A stretch of 34,384 nucleotides of DNA from an uncultured Flavobacteriales bacterium (GTDB lineage Bacteria > Bacteroidota > Bacteroidia > Flavobacteriales > BACL11): positions 1 to 34,384 of the forward strand of contig CALJFR010000052.1 in NCBI GenBank assembly GCA_938073745.1, written 5' to 3'. This document shows positions 1 through 11,580 of the stretch, in pieces (position 1 is the stretch's first letter; every line of letters starts with the position of its first letter). A model generated the notes under the pieces. That model ran no database searches. It had not been told where the DNA came from and worked only from the letters and a program-made list of their open reading frames with translations. The translations under genes were made by a program, and so were the position numbers.

Positions 1-1
1 A

Positions 2-508
2 AAAACATTTACAGTTACACAACCTGATGAATTAGAAGTAACTATTGTTGAGACAAGTCCTTTTGTTCTAGAACTCTCAACAGTAACAGGAGGTACTCCT
101 TCATATACTTATGCTTGGTATGAGTCAGGAAATAGTGTTGGAACAGGTACTTCTTACATTGTGTCAAGTAATGGAACTTACTCTCTAGAAGCTACAGATG
201 CAAATAACTGTACTAATACATCAAACAGTATAACTTATAATGTGCCGCCATCTGGAGTAAATGGAGAGGAAGTTAGTTTTAGGGTTTATCCAAATCCATT
301 TAGAGAAGAAGCAACTATTGATTTTGGATACACAGTAAATGAGGCTACAATAAGTATTGTTGATATTTATGGCAAACTTATAGAGCAACATGAGGTTATA
401 AATGCAAGTTCATTTATAATCACAAATAAGAACAAAGCTAGCGGAGTCTATTTTATGAAAATGGAAACAGGCAATAAATTGTACAATACAAAAATTATTA
501 TTGAATAA
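2..508 (+). CDS. C-terminal part of a large secreted protein with a SprB-repeat-like segment and a T9SS type A sorting domain (5' truncated by window edge)
   Basis: Frame 2 is open from the window edge (KTFTVTQPDELEVTIVETSPFVLELSTVTGGTPSYTYAWYESGNS...), so the ORF-track start at 161 is internal. 'GGTPSYTYAWYESG...GTYSLEATDANNCT' resembles SprB repeats. 'YPNPFREEATIDFGY...ISIVDIYGKLIE...SGVYFMKMETGNKLYNTKIIIE' is a typical Por secretion tail. Confidence 0.88.
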   Translation, partial: KTFTVTQPDELEVTIVETSPFVLELSTVTGGTPSYTYAWYESGNSVGTGTSYIVSSNGTYSLEATDANNCTNTSNSITYNVPPSGVNGEEVSFRVYPNPFREEATIDFGYTVNEATISIVDIYGKLIEQHEVINASSFIITNKNKASGVYFMKMETGNKLYNTKIIIE

Positions 509-679
509 TAATTTTCATCCTAAATCTTGACAAAACTTATCAATAAACAGTTGATTACTAGATGTTTGAGTGGTGATTAATATGCTTTTTATTTTTAGAA
601 GCCTTTACTAGAAATAAATTATAATTTTTTCAGAGATAAAAAAAAATCATATCTATTTCATATTATTACAATAAATTAT

Positions 680-687
680 TACTTTTG
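680..687 (+). promoter_or_regulatory. Candidate Bacteroidota -7 promoter element (TACTTTTG, matches TAnnTTTG) upstream of rpsL
   Basis: TACTTTTG lies 25 nt before the rpsL ATG in the only sizeable gap before the ribosomal cluster. Only a weak TTTC is present near the expected -33 position (about 656). Confidence 0.5.
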
Positions 688-712
688 CCGACCATTTTAG
701 TAAAGATATAAT

Positions 713-1087
713 ATGCCGACAATACAACAATTAGTAAGAAAAGGTAGGGTAACTATCAAGAAAAAGAGTAAATCTCTAGCCTTGAAAAATTGTCCTCAAA
801 GAAGGGGAGTATGTACAAGAGTTTATACTACTACACCAAAAAAGCCAAATTCAGCTCTTAGAAAAGTAGCCAGAGTTAGATTAACAAATGGAAATGAGGT
901 GAATGCATATATAGGTGGTGAAGGACATAATTTACAAGAATATTCTGTTGTGTTAGTTAGAGGTGGAAGAGTAAAAGATTTACCAGGTGTAAGATATCAT
1001 ATTGTTAGAGGTGCACTTGATACTTCAGGTGTTAATGAAAGAACACAAAGAAGATCAAAATATGGAGCTAAAAGACCAAAGAAATAA
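713..1087 (+). CDS. rpsL: 30S ribosomal protein S12
   Basis: [12 protein letters not shown]...[21 protein letters not shown]...[25 protein letters not shown]. Confidence 0.99.
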   Translation: MPTIQQLVRKGRVTIKKKSKSLALKNCPQRRGVCTRVYTTTPKKPNSALRKVARVRLTNGNEVNAYIGGEGHNLQEYSVVLVRGGRVKDLPGVRYHIVRGALDTSGVNERTQRRSKYGAKRPKK

Positions 1088-1091
1088 ATAA

Positions 1092-1562
1092 ATGAGAAAA
1101 AAAAGAGCAAAAAAAAGATTACTTATTCCAGATTCAAAATTTGGAAGCACACTAGTTACTAGGTTTGTTAATAACCTTATGCTAGATGGAAGAAAAAATA
1201 CAGCATTCAAGGTTTTTTATGATGCTATGAATAATATTTCTGAAAAAGTTACCGAAGAAAGCTCACTTCAGGTATTTGAAAAGTCTTTAGAAAATGTAAT
1301 GCCACATGTTGAAGTTAGAAGTAGAAGAATTGGTGGGGCAACATTCCAGATTCCTCATCCTGTAAGGGAAGATCGCAGAGTCTCATTAGGTATGAAATGG
1401 ATGATTGGTGCCGCTAGAAAAAGAAATGAAAAAACAATGCAGCAAAAACTAGCTGGTGAAATATTAGCTGGCTATAAAGAAGAAGGCGCTGCATTTAAGA
1501 AAAAACAAGATACTCATAAAATGGCAGAAGCTAACAAAGCTTTCTCTCACTTTAGATTTTAA
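1092..1562 (+). CDS. rpsG: 30S ribosomal protein S7
   Basis: MRKKRAKKR...FVNNLMLDGRK...VRSRRIGGATFQIPHPVREDRR. Confidence 0.99.
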   Translation: MRKKRAKKRLLIPDSKFGSTLVTRFVNNLMLDGRKNTAFKVFYDAMNNISEKVTEESSLQVFEKSLENVMPHVEVRSRRIGGATFQIPHPVREDRRVSLGMKWMIGAARKRNEKTMQQKLAGEILAGYKEEGAAFKKKQDTHKMAEANKAFSHFRF

Positions 1563-1571
1563 ATTATAAAA

Positions 1572-3674
1572 ATGGCAAGAGATTTAAATTTTACAAGAAA
1601 TATCGGTATTGCAGCGCATATTGATGCTGGAAAAACTACAACTACTGAAAGAATTCTCTACTATGGTGGTGTGAACCACAAAATTGGAGAGGTTCATGAT
1701 GGTGCCGCTACAATGGATTGGATGGAACAAGAGCAAGAAAGAGGAATTACAATTACCTCTGCTGCAACGACATTAGGATGGGATTATAGAGGTCAAAATT
1801 ATCATGTAAACATTATTGATACTCCTGGTCACGTAGATTTTACTGTTGAAGTTAACAGATCATTAAGAGTTTTAGATGGATTAGTATTTTTATTTAGTGC
1901 TGTTGATGGTGTTGAGCCTCAATCAGAAACTAATTGGAGATTAGCTAATAATTATAATGTCCCGAGAATAGGTTTTGTAAATAAGATGGATCGTCAAGGT
2001 GCAAACTTTTTAAAGGTTTCTGCACAAGTAAAAGAAATGCTTGGAAGCCATGCTTTACCACTTCAAATTCCAATTGGAGCTGAAGATGATTTTAAAGGTG
2101 TTGTTGATTTGATAAATTTCAAAGGAATTGTTTGGAACGAAGAGGATCAAGGAATGACGTATAAAGAAGTTGAAATTCCAGAAGATATTATTGATGAAGC
2201 TAGAGAATATAGAAGTCAATTACTAGAGGCAGTTGCCGAGTTTGATGAATCTTTGATGGAAAAATATTTTGAGGACGAAAATTCTTTAACAGAAAGAGAA
2301 ATTCTAACGGCACTTCGTCAAGCAACTATTACAGGAAAGGTAGTTCCAATGATGTGTGGTTCTGCCTTTAAAAATAAAGGTGTTCAGACAATGCTTGACA
2401 TGGTTATGGAAATTCTTCCATCTCCTCTTGATGTTGAAGCAATTACAGGAACTAACCCTGATACTGAGGCTGAAGAAAGTAGAAAGCCTGATGCAAGTGA
2501 GCCTTTTGCTGCTCTAGCATTCAAAATTGCCACTGACCCGTATGTTGGAAGATTATGTTTTACAAGAGCATATTCAGGTACTTTAGAGCAGGGTACTTTT
2601 GTAAATAACTCAAGAACAGGTAAGAAAGAAAGAATTTCAAGAATTTATCAAATGCATTCTAATAAACAGAATCAGATTGATTCGCTTCAGGCTGGTGATA
2701 TTGCTGCTCTAGTTGGATTTAAAGATATTAGAACTGGAGATACTTTATGTGATTTAAAATCACCTATTGTTTTAGAATCTATGGACTTTCCAGATCCAGT
2801 TATTGGAATTGCTGTAGAGCCAAAAACACAAAAAGATTTAGACAAATTAGGTGTAGCTCTAGGAAAGCTTGCTGAAGAAGACCCAACCTTTACTGTAAAA
2901 ACTGATGAAGATTCAGGACAAACTATTATTTCTGGAATGGGTGAGCTTCATCTAGATATAATTGTTGATAGATTAAGAAGAGAGTTTTCTGTTGATGTTA
3001 ATCAAGGAGCTCCACAGGTTGCTTATAAAGAAGCAATCACTAGCTCAGTAGATCATAAAGAAGTATACAAAAAACAATCAGGTGGACGTGGTAAGTTTGC
3101 TGATATTAGATTTGAAATGTCACCAATTGATGCTGATTTTGAAGAAGAAGGACTTCAATTTATTAATAAAATAAAAGGAGGAAACATTCCAAAAGAATTT
3201 ATCCCATCTGTTGAAAAAGGTTTCAATATGGCGATGTCAAATGGGGTTTTAGCTGGTTTTCCATTAAATTCAATGAAAGTTACTCTTTATGATGGTTCTT
3301 ATCATGATGTTGATTCAGATGCGTTGTCATTTGAATTATGTGCTCAAATTGCATTTAAATCTGCAGCTAAGCAAGCATCTCCTGTTTTACTAGAGCCAAT
3401 AATGAAATTAACGGTTATTACTCCTGAGGAAAATATGGGTGATGTAATCGGAGATCTAAATAGAAGAAGAGGACAAGTTGAAGGTATGGATGACAAAGGA
3501 GGAGCAAAAGTTGTTAATGCTAAAGTTCCTTTATCTGAAATGTTTGGATACATTACAGATTTAAGAACAATAACATCTGGTAGAGCAACATCTACAATGG
3601 AGTTCTTTGCTTTTGAAAATGCTCCAAAGAATATTTCTGAAGAGGTAATTGCTAACGTAAAAGGAGAAAAATAA
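1572..3674 (+). CDS. fusA: Elongation factor G
   Basis: [46 protein letters not shown]; 700 aa; standard position after rpsG. Confidence 0.99.
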   Translation: MARDLNFTRNIGIAAHIDAGKTTTTERILYYGGVNHKIGEVHDGAATMDWMEQEQERGITITSAATTLGWDYRGQNYHVNIIDTPGHVDFTVEVNRSLRVLDGLVFLFSAVDGVEPQSETNWRLANNYNVPRIGFVNKMDRQGANFLKVSAQVKEMLGSHALPLQIPIGAEDDFKGVVDLINFKGIVWNEEDQGMTYKEVEIPEDIIDEAREYRSQLLEAVAEFDESLMEKYFEDENSLTEREILTALRQATITGKVVPMMCGSAFKNKGVQTMLDMVMEILPSPLDVEAITGTNPDTEAEESRKPDASEPFAALAFKIATDPYVGRLCFTRAYSGTLEQGTFVNNSRTGKKERISRIYQMHSNKQNQIDSLQAGDIAALVGFKDIRTGDTLCDLKSPIVLESMDFPDPVIGIAVEPKTQKDLDKLGVALGKLAEEDPTFTVKTDEDSGQTIISGMGELHLDIIVDRLRREFSVDVNQGAPQVAYKEAITSSVDHKEVYKKQSGGRGKFADIRFEMSPIDADFEEEGLQFINKIKGGNIPKEFIPSVEKGFNMAMSNGVLAGFPLNSMKVTLYDGSYHDVDSDALSFELCAQIAFKSAAKQASPVLLEPIMKLTVITPEENMGDVIGDLNRRRGQVEGMDDKGGAKVVNAKVPLSEMFGYITDLRTITSGRATSTMEFFAFENAPKNISEEVIANVKGEK

Positions 3675-3683
3675 ATTATAATT

Positions 3684-3992
3684 ATGGCACAAAAAGTTAG
3701 AATAAAACTTAAATCTTTTGATCATACATTAGTTGATCAATCTGCAGAAAAAATTGTAAAAACAGTAAAAAATTCTGGTGCAATAATTAGTGGTCCAATT
3801 CCACTTCCAACTCACAAAAGAATTTATACAGTTTTGCGTTCTCCTCACGTTAACAAGCAAGCAAGGGAGCAGTTTCAACTTGCTAACCACAGAAGATTGA
3901 TGGATATTTATTCTTCTTCTTCAAAAACAATAGACGCACTAATGAAATTAGAATTACCAAGTGGTGTTAAGGTTGAAATTAAAGTAATTTAA
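3684..3992 (+). CDS. rpsJ: 30S ribosomal protein S10
   Basis: [20 protein letters not shown]...[22 protein letters not shown]. Confidence 0.99.
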   Translation: MAQKVRIKLKSFDHTLVDQSAEKIVKTVKNSGAIISGPIPLPTHKRIYTVLRSPHVNKQAREQFQLANHRRLMDIYSSSSKTIDALMKLELPSGVKVEIKVI

Positions 3993-4003
3993 ATTAAAGA
4001 AAG

Positions 4004-4618
4004 ATGGCTGGATTAATAGGAAAAAAAATAGGTATGACGTCAATGTTCTCTGAAGAAGGAAAGAATATACCTTGTACAATAATTGAAGCTGGTCCTTGCG
4101 TTGTTACTCAGATTAAAACTCAAGAATCAGACGGATACAGTGCATTACAGATTGCTTTTGACAACCAAAAAGATTCACGTCTTTCTAAAGCGCTTTTAGG
4201 TCATCTTAAAAAAGCTGGAGCACCTGCTTCAAAAAAAATTGTAGAAATATCTTTTGATGAAGATATTTCAATGGGAGACACATTAAATGTTGATTTATTT
4301 AAGGAAGGTGATTTTGTCACTGTAGTTGGAAACTCAAAAGGTAAAGGATTTCAAGGAGTCGTAAAAAGACATGGATTTGCAGGTGTTGGCGATGCTACTC
4401 ATGGGCAACATAACAGATTACGTGCTCCAGGTTCGATTGGTGCTGCTTCATATCCTGCAAGAGTATTTAAGGGAATGAGAATGGCTGGTCAAATGGGTAA
4501 TGCTAGAGTTAAAGTTGAGAACTTACAAGTAATGAGAGTAATGAGTGAGAAAAACATCATGATTGTTAAAGGTGCTGTTCCTGGAGCAAAAAATTCATAT
4601 ATAATAATTGAGAAATAA
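4004..4618 (+). CDS. rplC: 50S ribosomal protein L3
   Basis: [13 protein letters not shown]...[16 protein letters not shown]...[24 protein letters not shown]. Confidence 0.99.
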   Translation: MAGLIGKKIGMTSMFSEEGKNIPCTIIEAGPCVVTQIKTQESDGYSALQIAFDNQKDSRLSKALLGHLKKAGAPASKKIVEISFDEDISMGDTLNVDLFKEGDFVTVVGNSKGKGFQGVVKRHGFAGVGDATHGQHNRLRAPGSIGAASYPARVFKGMRMAGQMGNARVKVENLQVMRVMSEKNIMIVKGAVPGAKNSYIIIEK

Positions 4619-5241
4619 TGAAGATAGCTGTACATAATATAAAAGGAAAAGAGACTAAGAAAAAAGTTGATTTAAATAAAGATGTGTTTGGTATTGAACC
4701 TAATAATCATGCTATTTACTTAGATGTTAAGCAGCATCTTGCAAGCCAAAGATCAGGTACACATAGTGCAAAAGAAAGAGGTCAGATAACAGGTAGTAGA
4801 AGAAAATTAAGAAAGCAAAAAGGAAGTGGAGCAGCAAGGGTTGGTGATATAAAAAATCCACTTTTTAGAGGTGGAGGTAGAGTTTTTGGTCCGAGACCTA
4901 GAAATTATGGTTTCAAAGTAAATAAAAAAGTAAAAAGACTAGCTAGAAAATCTGCACTTACACTCAAGTTTAATGAAAATAATATTATTGTAGTTGAAGA
5001 TTTTAATTTTGACACACCATCTACAAAGCTTTATTCTAATGCATTAGCAAGTTTTGAATTATTAGATAACAAATCATTATTGGTATTAGATAAACCAAAT
5101 AATAACATTCTTTTATCATCTAGAAATTTAAGAAAAGCAAAAGTTGTACTTGCCTCTCAATTAAACACATATGATATTATGAATGCTAATAAGATGTTAT
5201 TCATAGAATCTTCAATCAAAGTTGTAGAAGAAACTTTTTAA
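4618..5241 (+). CDS. rplD: 50S ribosomal protein L4
   Basis: L4 motif GTHSAKERGQITGSRRKLRKQKGSGAARVGDIKNPLFRGGGRVFGPRPR; start overlaps rplC stop (TAATG). Confidence 0.99.
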   Translation: MKIAVHNIKGKETKKKVDLNKDVFGIEPNNHAIYLDVKQHLASQRSGTHSAKERGQITGSRRKLRKQKGSGAARVGDIKNPLFRGGGRVFGPRPRNYGFKVNKKVKRLARKSALTLKFNENNIIVVEDFNFDTPSTKLYSNALASFELLDNKSLLVLDKPNNNILLSSRNLRKAKVVLASQLNTYDIMNANKMLFIESSIKVVEETF

Positions 5242-5252
5242 TTATATAGAAT

Positions 5253-5543
5253 ATGAGTATTATAAAGAAACCAGTAATCACAGAAAAAATGACGCTTGAA
5301 AGCGAAAAGTTCAATCGTTATGCATTTGTGGTTGATAGAAAAGCTAATAAGATACAAATAAAAAAGGCAATTGAAGAGCAATACGACGTTGTTGTTGATT
5401 CTGTTAGAACAATGGTTTGTATTGGGAAGAAAAGAGTTAGAGGATCAAAATCAGGAATGATTGTTGGAAAAACAAGTACATATAAAAAAGCTATTGTTCA
5501 ATTACCAGAGGGTGAAGCTATAGATTTTTACAGTAATATTTAA
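5253..5543 (+). CDS. rplW: 50S ribosomal protein L23
   Basis: KPVITEKMTLESE..YAFVVDRKANKIQIKKAIEEQYDV. Confidence 0.98.
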   Translation: MSIIKKPVITEKMTLESEKFNRYAFVVDRKANKIQIKKAIEEQYDVVVDSVRTMVCIGKKRVRGSKSGMIVGKTSTYKKAIVQLPEGEAIDFYSNI

Positions 5544-5552
5544 TTAAAAAAA

Positions 5553-6380
5553 ATGGCAGTAAGAAAATTTAAACCAATAACACCAGGGCAAAGACATAAA
5601 GTTGCAATATCTTTTGATACTATTACTAAATCTAAGCCTGAGAAAAGCTTACTTGTACCTAATCATAGATCAGGAGGGAGAAATGATACGGGTAAAATGA
5701 CTATTGCAAATGTTGGTGGAGGTCACAAAAAGAAATATAGATTAATTGATTTTAAAAGAGAAAAGTTAAATGTTCCGGCAAAAGTTGCTTCTATCGAATA
5801 TGATCCAAATAGGACTGCTAATATTGCTTTACTACATTATAAAGATGGTGAAAAAAGATATATTATTGCTCCAGAGGGCTTGACTGTTGGAATGGAATTG
5901 ATATCTGCTAAAGATGCACCTATTAACATTGGGAATACATTGCCTCTAAGCTCATTGCCTTTAGGAACAATTATTCATAATATAGAATTAAAGCCAGGTC
6001 AAGGAGCAATTATGGTAAGAAGCGCAGGTTCATTTGCTCAATTAATGGCTAGAGATGGAAAATATGCTACTGTTAAGTTGGCATCAGGTGAAATTAGAAG
6101 AATTTTAACTACTTGTTTAGCAACTATTGGTTCTGTTTCAAATTCTCAACATCAACTACAAATTTCCGGAAAAGCAGGAAGAAGTAGATGGCAAGGTCGT
6201 AGACCAAACGTTAGAGCTACTGTAAAGAATCCAGTTGATCATCCAATGGGTGGTGGGGAAGGAAAACATTCTGGAGGCTTACCGCGAAACAAGAATGGAG
6301 TTCCTGCTAAAGGATACAAAACAAGAAATAAAAAGAAAGCTTCTGATAAATACATAATAGAAAGAAGAAAAAAGAAATAA
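5553..6380 (+). CDS. rplB: 50S ribosomal protein L2
   Basis: [10 protein letters not shown]...[26 protein letters not shown]...[17 protein letters not shown]. Confidence 0.99.
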   Translation: MAVRKFKPITPGQRHKVAISFDTITKSKPEKSLLVPNHRSGGRNDTGKMTIANVGGGHKKKYRLIDFKREKLNVPAKVASIEYDPNRTANIALLHYKDGEKRYIIAPEGLTVGMELISAKDAPINIGNTLPLSSLPLGTIIHNIELKPGQGAIMVRSAGSFAQLMARDGKYATVKLASGEIRRILTTCLATIGSVSNSQHQLQISGKAGRSRWQGRRPNVRATVKNPVDHPMGGGEGKHSGGLPRNKNGVPAKGYKTRNKKKASDKYIIERRKKK

Positions 6381-6383
6381 AAT

Positions 6384-6653
6384 ATGGCTAGATCACTAAA
6401 AAAAGGACCCTATATTCACTATAAGTTGCAAAAGAAAGTTGACGCAATGAATGAATCAGGAAAGAATTCTGTAATCAAAACATGGTCAAGAGCGTCTATG
6501 ATTTCTCCAGACTTTGTTGGGAAAACTATTGGTGTTCACAATGGTAGACAGTTTATTCCTGTATTTATTACTGAAAACATGGTTGGTCACAAGCTTGGAG
6601 AGTTTTCTCCAACTAGAACTTTTAGAGGTCACGGAGGTAACAGAAAAAAATAA
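6384..6653 (+). CDS. rpsS: 30S ribosomal protein S19
   Basis: [15 protein letters not shown]...[19 protein letters not shown]. Confidence 0.99.
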   Translation: MARSLKKGPYIHYKLQKKVDAMNESGKNSVIKTWSRASMISPDFVGKTIGVHNGRQFIPVFITENMVGHKLGEFSPTRTFRGHGGNRKK

Positions 6654-6659
6654 AAATAA

Positions 6660-7067
6660 ATGGGAGCTAGAAAACGTATAAAAGCAGATAGCATGAAGGA
6701 AGCTAGAAAAAACATCGCTTTTGCTAAACTTAATAATTGTCCTACTTCTCCAAGAAAAATGAGATTGATTGCTGATTTAATTAGAGGAATGGATGCAGAA
6801 AAAGCTTTATCTGAATTAAAGCATAACCCAAAAGAAGCTTCGATCAGAATGGAGAAACTATTACTTTCTGCCTTGGCAAATTGGGAGGCAAAAAATGACG
6901 GGAAAAATATGGATGAAAGTAATCTTTATGTTTCAGAAGTTAAGGTTGACAGTGGAAGGATGTTAAAAAGAATACAACCAGCACCTCAAGGTAGGGCACA
7001 TAGAATTAGAAAAAGATCTAATCATGTTACAATAGTTGTTGATAGTAGAGAAATAGAAACAAATTAA
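6660..7067 (+). CDS. rplV: 50S ribosomal protein L22
   Basis: [22 protein letters not shown]...[20 protein letters not shown]. Confidence 0.98.
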   Translation: MGARKRIKADSMKEARKNIAFAKLNNCPTSPRKMRLIADLIRGMDAEKALSELKHNPKEASIRMEKLLLSALANWEAKNDGKNMDESNLYVSEVKVDSGRMLKRIQPAPQGRAHRIRKRSNHVTIVVDSREIETN

Positions 7068-7070
7068 AAT

Positions 7071-7769
7071 ATGGGACAAAAAACAAATCCAATAGGTTTT
7101 AGATTAGGTATAATTAGAGGATGGGAGTCTAATTGGTACGGAGGAAATAATTTTGGAGATAAACTTGCCGAGGATGCTAAAATTAGAAAATATCTTAGAG
7201 TAAGATTGTCTAAGGGTAGTGTATCTAAAATTGCCATTGAAAGAACATTAAAGTTGGTTACTATTACAATTCACACAGCACGACCAGGTATTATTATTGG
7301 AAAAGGAGGTCAAGAGGTAGAGACACTAAAACAAGAAATTAATAAGATAACTAACAAAGAAATTCAAATTAATATTTTTGAGGTTAAAAAACCTGAACTA
7401 GAAGCAACTCTTGTTGCAGATAGTATTGCTAGACAAATAGAAGGTAGAATTTCATATAAAAGAGCTATTAAGATGTCAATTGCCTCTACCATGAGAATGG
7501 GAGCAGAGGGAATTAAAGTTCAAATATCAGGAAGATTAAATGGTGCTGAAATGGCACGTTCTGAAATGTATAAAGATGGAAGAACTCCTCTACATACTTT
7601 TAGAGCTGATATTGATTACTGTTTGGCAGAAGCACAAACAACATATGGCCTGATTGGAGTAAAGGTTTGGATTTGTCGTGGTGAAGTTTATGGAAAACGT
7701 GATTTAATGCTGCATTTCAAAACTCCAAAGAAAACTGGTGGAATGAATCAGAAAAGAAGAAGAAAATAA
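7071..7769 (+). CDS. rpsC: 30S ribosomal protein S3
   Basis: [26 protein letters not shown] motif [26 protein letters not shown]. Confidence 0.99.
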   Translation: MGQKTNPIGFRLGIIRGWESNWYGGNNFGDKLAEDAKIRKYLRVRLSKGSVSKIAIERTLKLVTITIHTARPGIIIGKGGQEVETLKQEINKITNKEIQINIFEVKKPELEATLVADSIARQIEGRISYKRAIKMSIASTMRMGAEGIKVQISGRLNGAEMARSEMYKDGRTPLHTFRADIDYCLAEAQTTYGLIGVKVWICRGEVYGKRDLMLHFKTPKKTGGMNQKRRRK

Positions 7770-7790
7770 TTAAATAGAAAATACAAAGAA

Positions 7791-8210
7791 ATGTTACAAC
7801 CAAAAAAGACAAAATTCAGGAAAATGCAGAAGGGAAGGATGAAGGGTAATGCCCAAAGAGGTCATCTTTTAGCTTTTGGGTCATTTGGTATTAAAGCACT
7901 TGAAGAAACTTGGTTAACTGCACGACAAATTGAAGCAGCGAGGATAGCTGTTACAAGATACATGAAAAGACAAGGTCAAGTTTGGATTAGAGTATTTCCT
8001 GATAAGCCAATAACAAAAAAACCTGCTGAAGTAAGAATGGGGAAAGGTAAAGGAGCACCTGAATATTGGGCTGCAACTGTAAGTCCAGGTAGAATGATCT
8101 TTGAATGTGATGGTGTTGACATGGCTACTGCTAAAGAAGCCTTAAGATTAGCTGCGCAAAAGTTGCCGATTAAAACGAAATTTGTAGTTAGAAGAGATCT
8201 ACAAGCTTAA
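7791..8210 (+). CDS. rplP: 50S ribosomal protein L16
   Basis: [24 protein letters not shown]...[29 protein letters not shown]. Confidence 0.99.
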   Translation: MLQPKKTKFRKMQKGRMKGNAQRGHLLAFGSFGIKALEETWLTARQIEAARIAVTRYMKRQGQVWIRVFPDKPITKKPAEVRMGKGKGAPEYWAATVSPGRMIFECDGVDMATAKEALRLAAQKLPIKTKFVVRRDLQA

Positions 8211-8221
8211 ATTATAAAGAA

Positions 8222-8419
8222 ATGAAAGATACAGTACTAACAGAAATGCCTTTGAATGAATTAAATGACCTTTTACTTTCTGAAAAGGAAAGGTTGGTTA
8301 AATTAAAAATGAGCCATTCAGTTTCTCCTTTAGAAAATCCATTGTCTATAAAATATGCAAGAAAAAAAATTGCTAGAGTTATGACGGAACTTTCTAAAAG
8401 AAAAAATACAGCTAAATAA
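8222..8419 (+). CDS. rpmC: 50S ribosomal protein L29
   Basis: 65 aa, LNELNDLLLSEKERLVKLKMSHSVSPLENP; conserved position between rplP and rpsQ. Confidence 0.96.
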   Translation: MKDTVLTEMPLNELNDLLLSEKERLVKLKMSHSVSPLENPLSIKYARKKIARVMTELSKRKNTAK

Positions 8420-8428
8420 AATTTAGAT

Positions 8429-8683
8429 ATGAACAGAAATTTAAGAAAAGAAAGAATTGGTGTTGTTACAAGTAACAAAATGGATAAATCTATTGTCGTT
8501 TCAATAGCAAGAAGAGTAAAACACGATTTATATGGAAAATTCCTTAACAAAACATCAAAATTTATTGCTCATGATGAAAAAAATGAGTGTAATGAAGGAG
8601 ATACTGTAAAAATAATGGAAACACGTCCAATGAGTAAAAGTAAAAATTGGAGATTAGTAGAAATAATTGAAAGAGTAAAATAA
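8429..8683 (+). CDS. rpsQ: 30S ribosomal protein S17
   Basis: [33 protein letters not shown]...[24 protein letters not shown]. Confidence 0.98.
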   Translation: MNRNLRKERIGVVTSNKMDKSIVVSIARRVKHDLYGKFLNKTSKFIAHDEKNECNEGDTVKIMETRPMSKSKNWRLVEIIERVK

Positions 8684-9051
8684 TGATACAATCAGAATCA
8701 AGACTTAATGTGGCAGATAATAGTGGAGCCAAACAAATACTATGTATTAGAGTATTAGGTGGGACTAAAAAAAGATATGCTTCAGTAGGTGATAAAATAG
8801 TTGGGACAGTTAAAAATGCAACACCTTCTGGAACAGTTAAAAAAGGACAAGTTGTAAAAGCTGTTATTGTTAGAGTTAAAAAAGAGGTTAGAAGACCTGA
8901 CGGTTCTTATATAAGATTCGGTGATAACGCATGTGTTATTATTGACGAAAATGGACAAATGAAAGGAACTCGTGTTTTTGGCCCTGTTGCAAGAGAGTTA
9001 AGAGAAAATGATTTTATGAAAGTAGTTTCACTAGCACCAGAAGTTTTATAA
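8683..9051 (+). CDS. rplN: 50S ribosomal protein L14
   Basis: [27 protein letters not shown]...[24 protein letters not shown]; start overlaps rpsQ stop (TAATG). Confidence 0.99.
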   Translation: MIQSESRLNVADNSGAKQILCIRVLGGTKKRYASVGDKIVGTVKNATPSGTVKKGQVVKAVIVRVKKEVRRPDGSYIRFGDNACVIIDENGQMKGTRVFGPVARELRENDFMKVVSLAPEVL

Positions 9052-9059
9052 TTAATGAT

Positions 9060-9383
9060 ATGGGAAAATTAAAGATTAAGAAAGATGATACAGTGCTTGT
9101 TTTAGCAGGTACTTCTAGAGGCTCAAAAGGAAAAGTTGTAAAAGTAATTCCTAGTGAGAATCGTGCAATTGTTGAAGGGGTTAATATGGTTTCAAAGCAT
9201 ACAAAACCAAATGCAGCTAATCCTCAAGGTGGAATTGTTAAGCAAGAATCACCTATTCATATTTCAAATTTGAAATTGGTTGATCCTTCTTCTGGAAAGC
9301 CTACACGTGTTGGTAGAAAAAAAGATGAGAAGACAGGTAAAATAGTTAGATTTTCAAAAACAACTAAAGAAGTAATAAAGTAA
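9060..9383 (+). CDS. rplX: 50S ribosomal protein L24
   Basis: [25 protein letters not shown]...[21 protein letters not shown]. Confidence 0.98.
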   Translation: MGKLKIKKDDTVLVLAGTSRGSKGKVVKVIPSENRAIVEGVNMVSKHTKPNAANPQGGIVKQESPIHISNLKLVDPSSGKPTRVGRKKDEKTGKIVRFSKTTKEVIK

Positions 9384-9934
9384 TGGAATATACACCTAGA
9401 CTTAAGAAAAAATATAATTCTGAGATTGTAAACAATCTTAAGAAAAATTACAAATCAGTGATGCAAGTTCCTAAACTTACAAAGATTTCTATAAATCAAG
9501 GAGTTGGAAATGCTGTTAATGATAAAAAATTAATTGAAGCTGCTCAACAAGAAATGACTCTTATTGCTGGACAAAAAGCTGTTTTAACAAAATCTAGAAA
9601 AGATATATCAAATTTTAAACTTAGAAAAGGAATGCCAGTAGGGGTTATGGTAACTTTAAGAGGGGATAGAATGTATGAATTTCTAGATAGGTTCGTTACT
9701 TCAACTTTACCAAGGGTCAGAGATTTCCAAGGAATCCCTAATAAAGGATTTGACGGCAGGGGTAATTATACTATAGGAATTAAAGAGCAAATAGCTTTTC
9801 CTGAGATTAGTATTGATAAAGTTTTAAAAGTTACTGGAATGGATATAACTTTTGTAACTAATACCGACTCAGATGAAGAAGCCCTGACACTATTAACTGA
9901 GTTAGGACTCCCATTTAAAAATAAAAATAAATAA
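9383..9934 (+). CDS. rplE: 50S ribosomal protein L5
   Basis: [11 protein letters not shown]...[14 protein letters not shown]...[26 protein letters not shown]; start overlaps rplX stop. Confidence 0.99.
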   Translation: MEYTPRLKKKYNSEIVNNLKKNYKSVMQVPKLTKISINQGVGNAVNDKKLIEAAQQEMTLIAGQKAVLTKSRKDISNFKLRKGMPVGVMVTLRGDRMYEFLDRFVTSTLPRVRDFQGIPNKGFDGRGNYTIGIKEQIAFPEISIDKVLKVTGMDITFVTNTDSDEEALTLLTELGLPFKNKNK

Positions 9935-9942
9935 AACTCGAT

Positions 9943-10212
9943 ATGGCAAAAGAATCAATGAAGGCTCGTGAGGTAAAAAGACAAAAATGCGTAGATAAGT
10001 ATGCAGACAAAAGAGCAGCGCTGAAAGCTGCCGGTGATTATGAAGGGCTTCAAAAATTACCAAAGAATGCTTCACCTATTAGATTGCATAACAGATGCAA
10101 ATTAACTGGCCGTCCTAAAGGATATATGAGACAATTTGGTTTATCTAGAGTTATGTTCAGGGAAATGGCAAATTTTGGCCTTATTCCTGGAGTTAAAAAA
10201 GCAAGTTGGTAA
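9943..10212 (+). CDS. rpsN: 30S ribosomal protein S14 (long, zinc-ligand-free type)
   Basis: 89 aa; [42 protein letters not shown]; lacks the CXXC..CXXC zinc ribbon of short S14. Confidence 0.98.
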   Translation: MAKESMKAREVKRQKCVDKYADKRAALKAAGDYEGLQKLPKNASPIRLHNRCKLTGRPKGYMRQFGLSRVMFREMANFGLIPGVKKASW

Positions 10213-10230
10213 ATAAAAGAAATTAAACAA

Positions 10231-10632
10231 ATGTATACAGATCCAATATCAGATTATTTAACAAGACTAAGAAATGCACAAATGGCTGGTCACAAAGTTG
10301 TTGATATACCTGCATCTAACTTGAAAAAAGAAATAACAAAAATCCTTCATGAAAAAGGATATATTCTTAATTATAAATTTGAAGATGAAGTGAATTTTCA
10401 AGGTAATATTAAGGTTGCTTTAAAGTACAATGTAAGAACAAAAATGCCAGCAATTAAAAAACTTATTAGAATTAGTAAGCCAGGCTTAAGAAAATATACT
10501 GATTCTAAAAATTTACCAAGAGTAATTAATGGTTTGGGAATCGCAATTATTTCTACATCAAATGGAGTAATAACAGATAAAGAAGCAAGAGACTTAAATA
10601 TTGGTGGTGAAGTAATATGCCACGTTTATTAA
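10231..10632 (+). CDS. rpsH: 30S ribosomal protein S8
   Basis: [32 protein letters not shown]...[27 protein letters not shown]. Confidence 0.99.
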   Translation: MYTDPISDYLTRLRNAQMAGHKVVDIPASNLKKEITKILHEKGYILNYKFEDEVNFQGNIKVALKYNVRTKMPAIKKLIRISKPGLRKYTDSKNLPRVINGLGIAIISTSNGVITDKEARDLNIGGEVICHVY

Positions 10633-10651
10633 TAAATATAAGTAATTAGAA

Positions 10652-11203
10652 ATGTCAAGAATAGGAAATAACCCGATAAGTATACCTGAAGGAGTGTCAG
10701 TTAATTTTAATAATAATGTTATTAATGTTAAGGGTAAGTTAGGAGAATTGTCTCAAGATATTAACTCAAATATTAGTTTAAATATTTCTGATAATGAGAT
10801 TGTTTTTTCAAGATCTAATGATCAAAAAGAAAACAGATCATTACATGGCTTATACAGAGCATTAGTATCTAATATGATTATTGGTGTTAGTGATGGTTAC
10901 ACAAAAAAATTAGAATTAATTGGTGTTGGTTACAGAGCCATAGCAAGTGGTCAAAAACTTGACTTTTCTGTAGGATTTTCACACAATATTGTTTTTGAAA
11001 TTCCAGCTGAAGTTAAAGTTACAGCGGAAACAGAAAAAGGTAAAGCCCCTGTGATTACATTAACTTCTCATGACAAACAATTATTAGGTGCTGTTGCTTC
11101 AAAGATTAGATCTTACAGAAAACCAGAGCCATATAAAGGAAAAGGGATTAGATACATGGGAGAATATGTTAGAAGAAAAGCAGGTAAAACTGCAGCTAGC
11201 TAA
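10652..11203 (+). CDS. rplF: 50S ribosomal protein L6
   Basis: [15 protein letters not shown]...[10 protein letters not shown]...[31 protein letters not shown]. Confidence 0.99.
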   Translation: MSRIGNNPISIPEGVSVNFNNNVINVKGKLGELSQDINSNISLNISDNEIVFSRSNDQKENRSLHGLYRALVSNMIIGVSDGYTKKLELIGVGYRAIASGQKLDFSVGFSHNIVFEIPAEVKVTAETEKGKAPVITLTSHDKQLLGAVASKIRSYRKPEPYKGKGIRYMGEYVRRKAGKTAAS

Positions 11204-11214
11204 AAAAAATAAAT

Positions 11215-11571
11215 ATGATAAAGTCAAAGAAAGATAAAAGACAAAAAGCAAGATTTAAGATTAGAAAACGTATTTCTGGAACAAAAGAAATGCCAAGACT
11301 TGCTGTGTTTAGAAGTAATAAAGAGATATATGCTCAGTTAATTGATGATGATTCATCATCAACCTTAGTTGCTGCATCATCTAGAGAAAAAGCTTCTTCA
11401 AAAGATAAAACTAATAAAGTTGATCAAGCTAAGTTAGTTGGTAAGTTAATTGCTGAAAGAGCAAAGGATGCTGGTGTGAAAAGTGTCGTTTTTGACAGAG
11501 GAGGTTTTTTATACCATGGAAGAGTAAAAGCTTTAGCTGATTCAGCTAGAGAAGCAGGATTAAATTTTTAA
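11215..11571 (+). CDS. rplR: 50S ribosomal protein L18
   Basis: [33 protein letters not shown]...[27 protein letters not shown]. Confidence 0.98.
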   Translation: MIKSKKDKRQKARFKIRKRISGTKEMPRLAVFRSNKEIYAQLIDDDSSSTLVAASSREKASSKDKTNKVDQAKLVGKLIAERAKDAGVKSVVFDRGGFLYHGRVKALADSAREAGLNF

Positions 11572-11580
11572 TAAATATAT

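Noticed and set aside
509-712. Looked for tRNA, small RNA or riboswitch in the largest intergenic gap near the start
   Set aside because: No cloverleaf, no known leader motif and no convincing hairpin; only the -7-like element is supportable.
3344-3553. 69-aa minus-strand ORF inside fusA
   Set aside because: Antisense of conserved EF-G sequence.
8212-8550. 112-aa minus-strand ORF antisense to rpmC and part of rpsQ
   Set aside because: The sense strand encodes clear L29 and S17; the antisense product is low-complexity and hydrophobic with no family resemblance; typical AT-rich shadow ORF.
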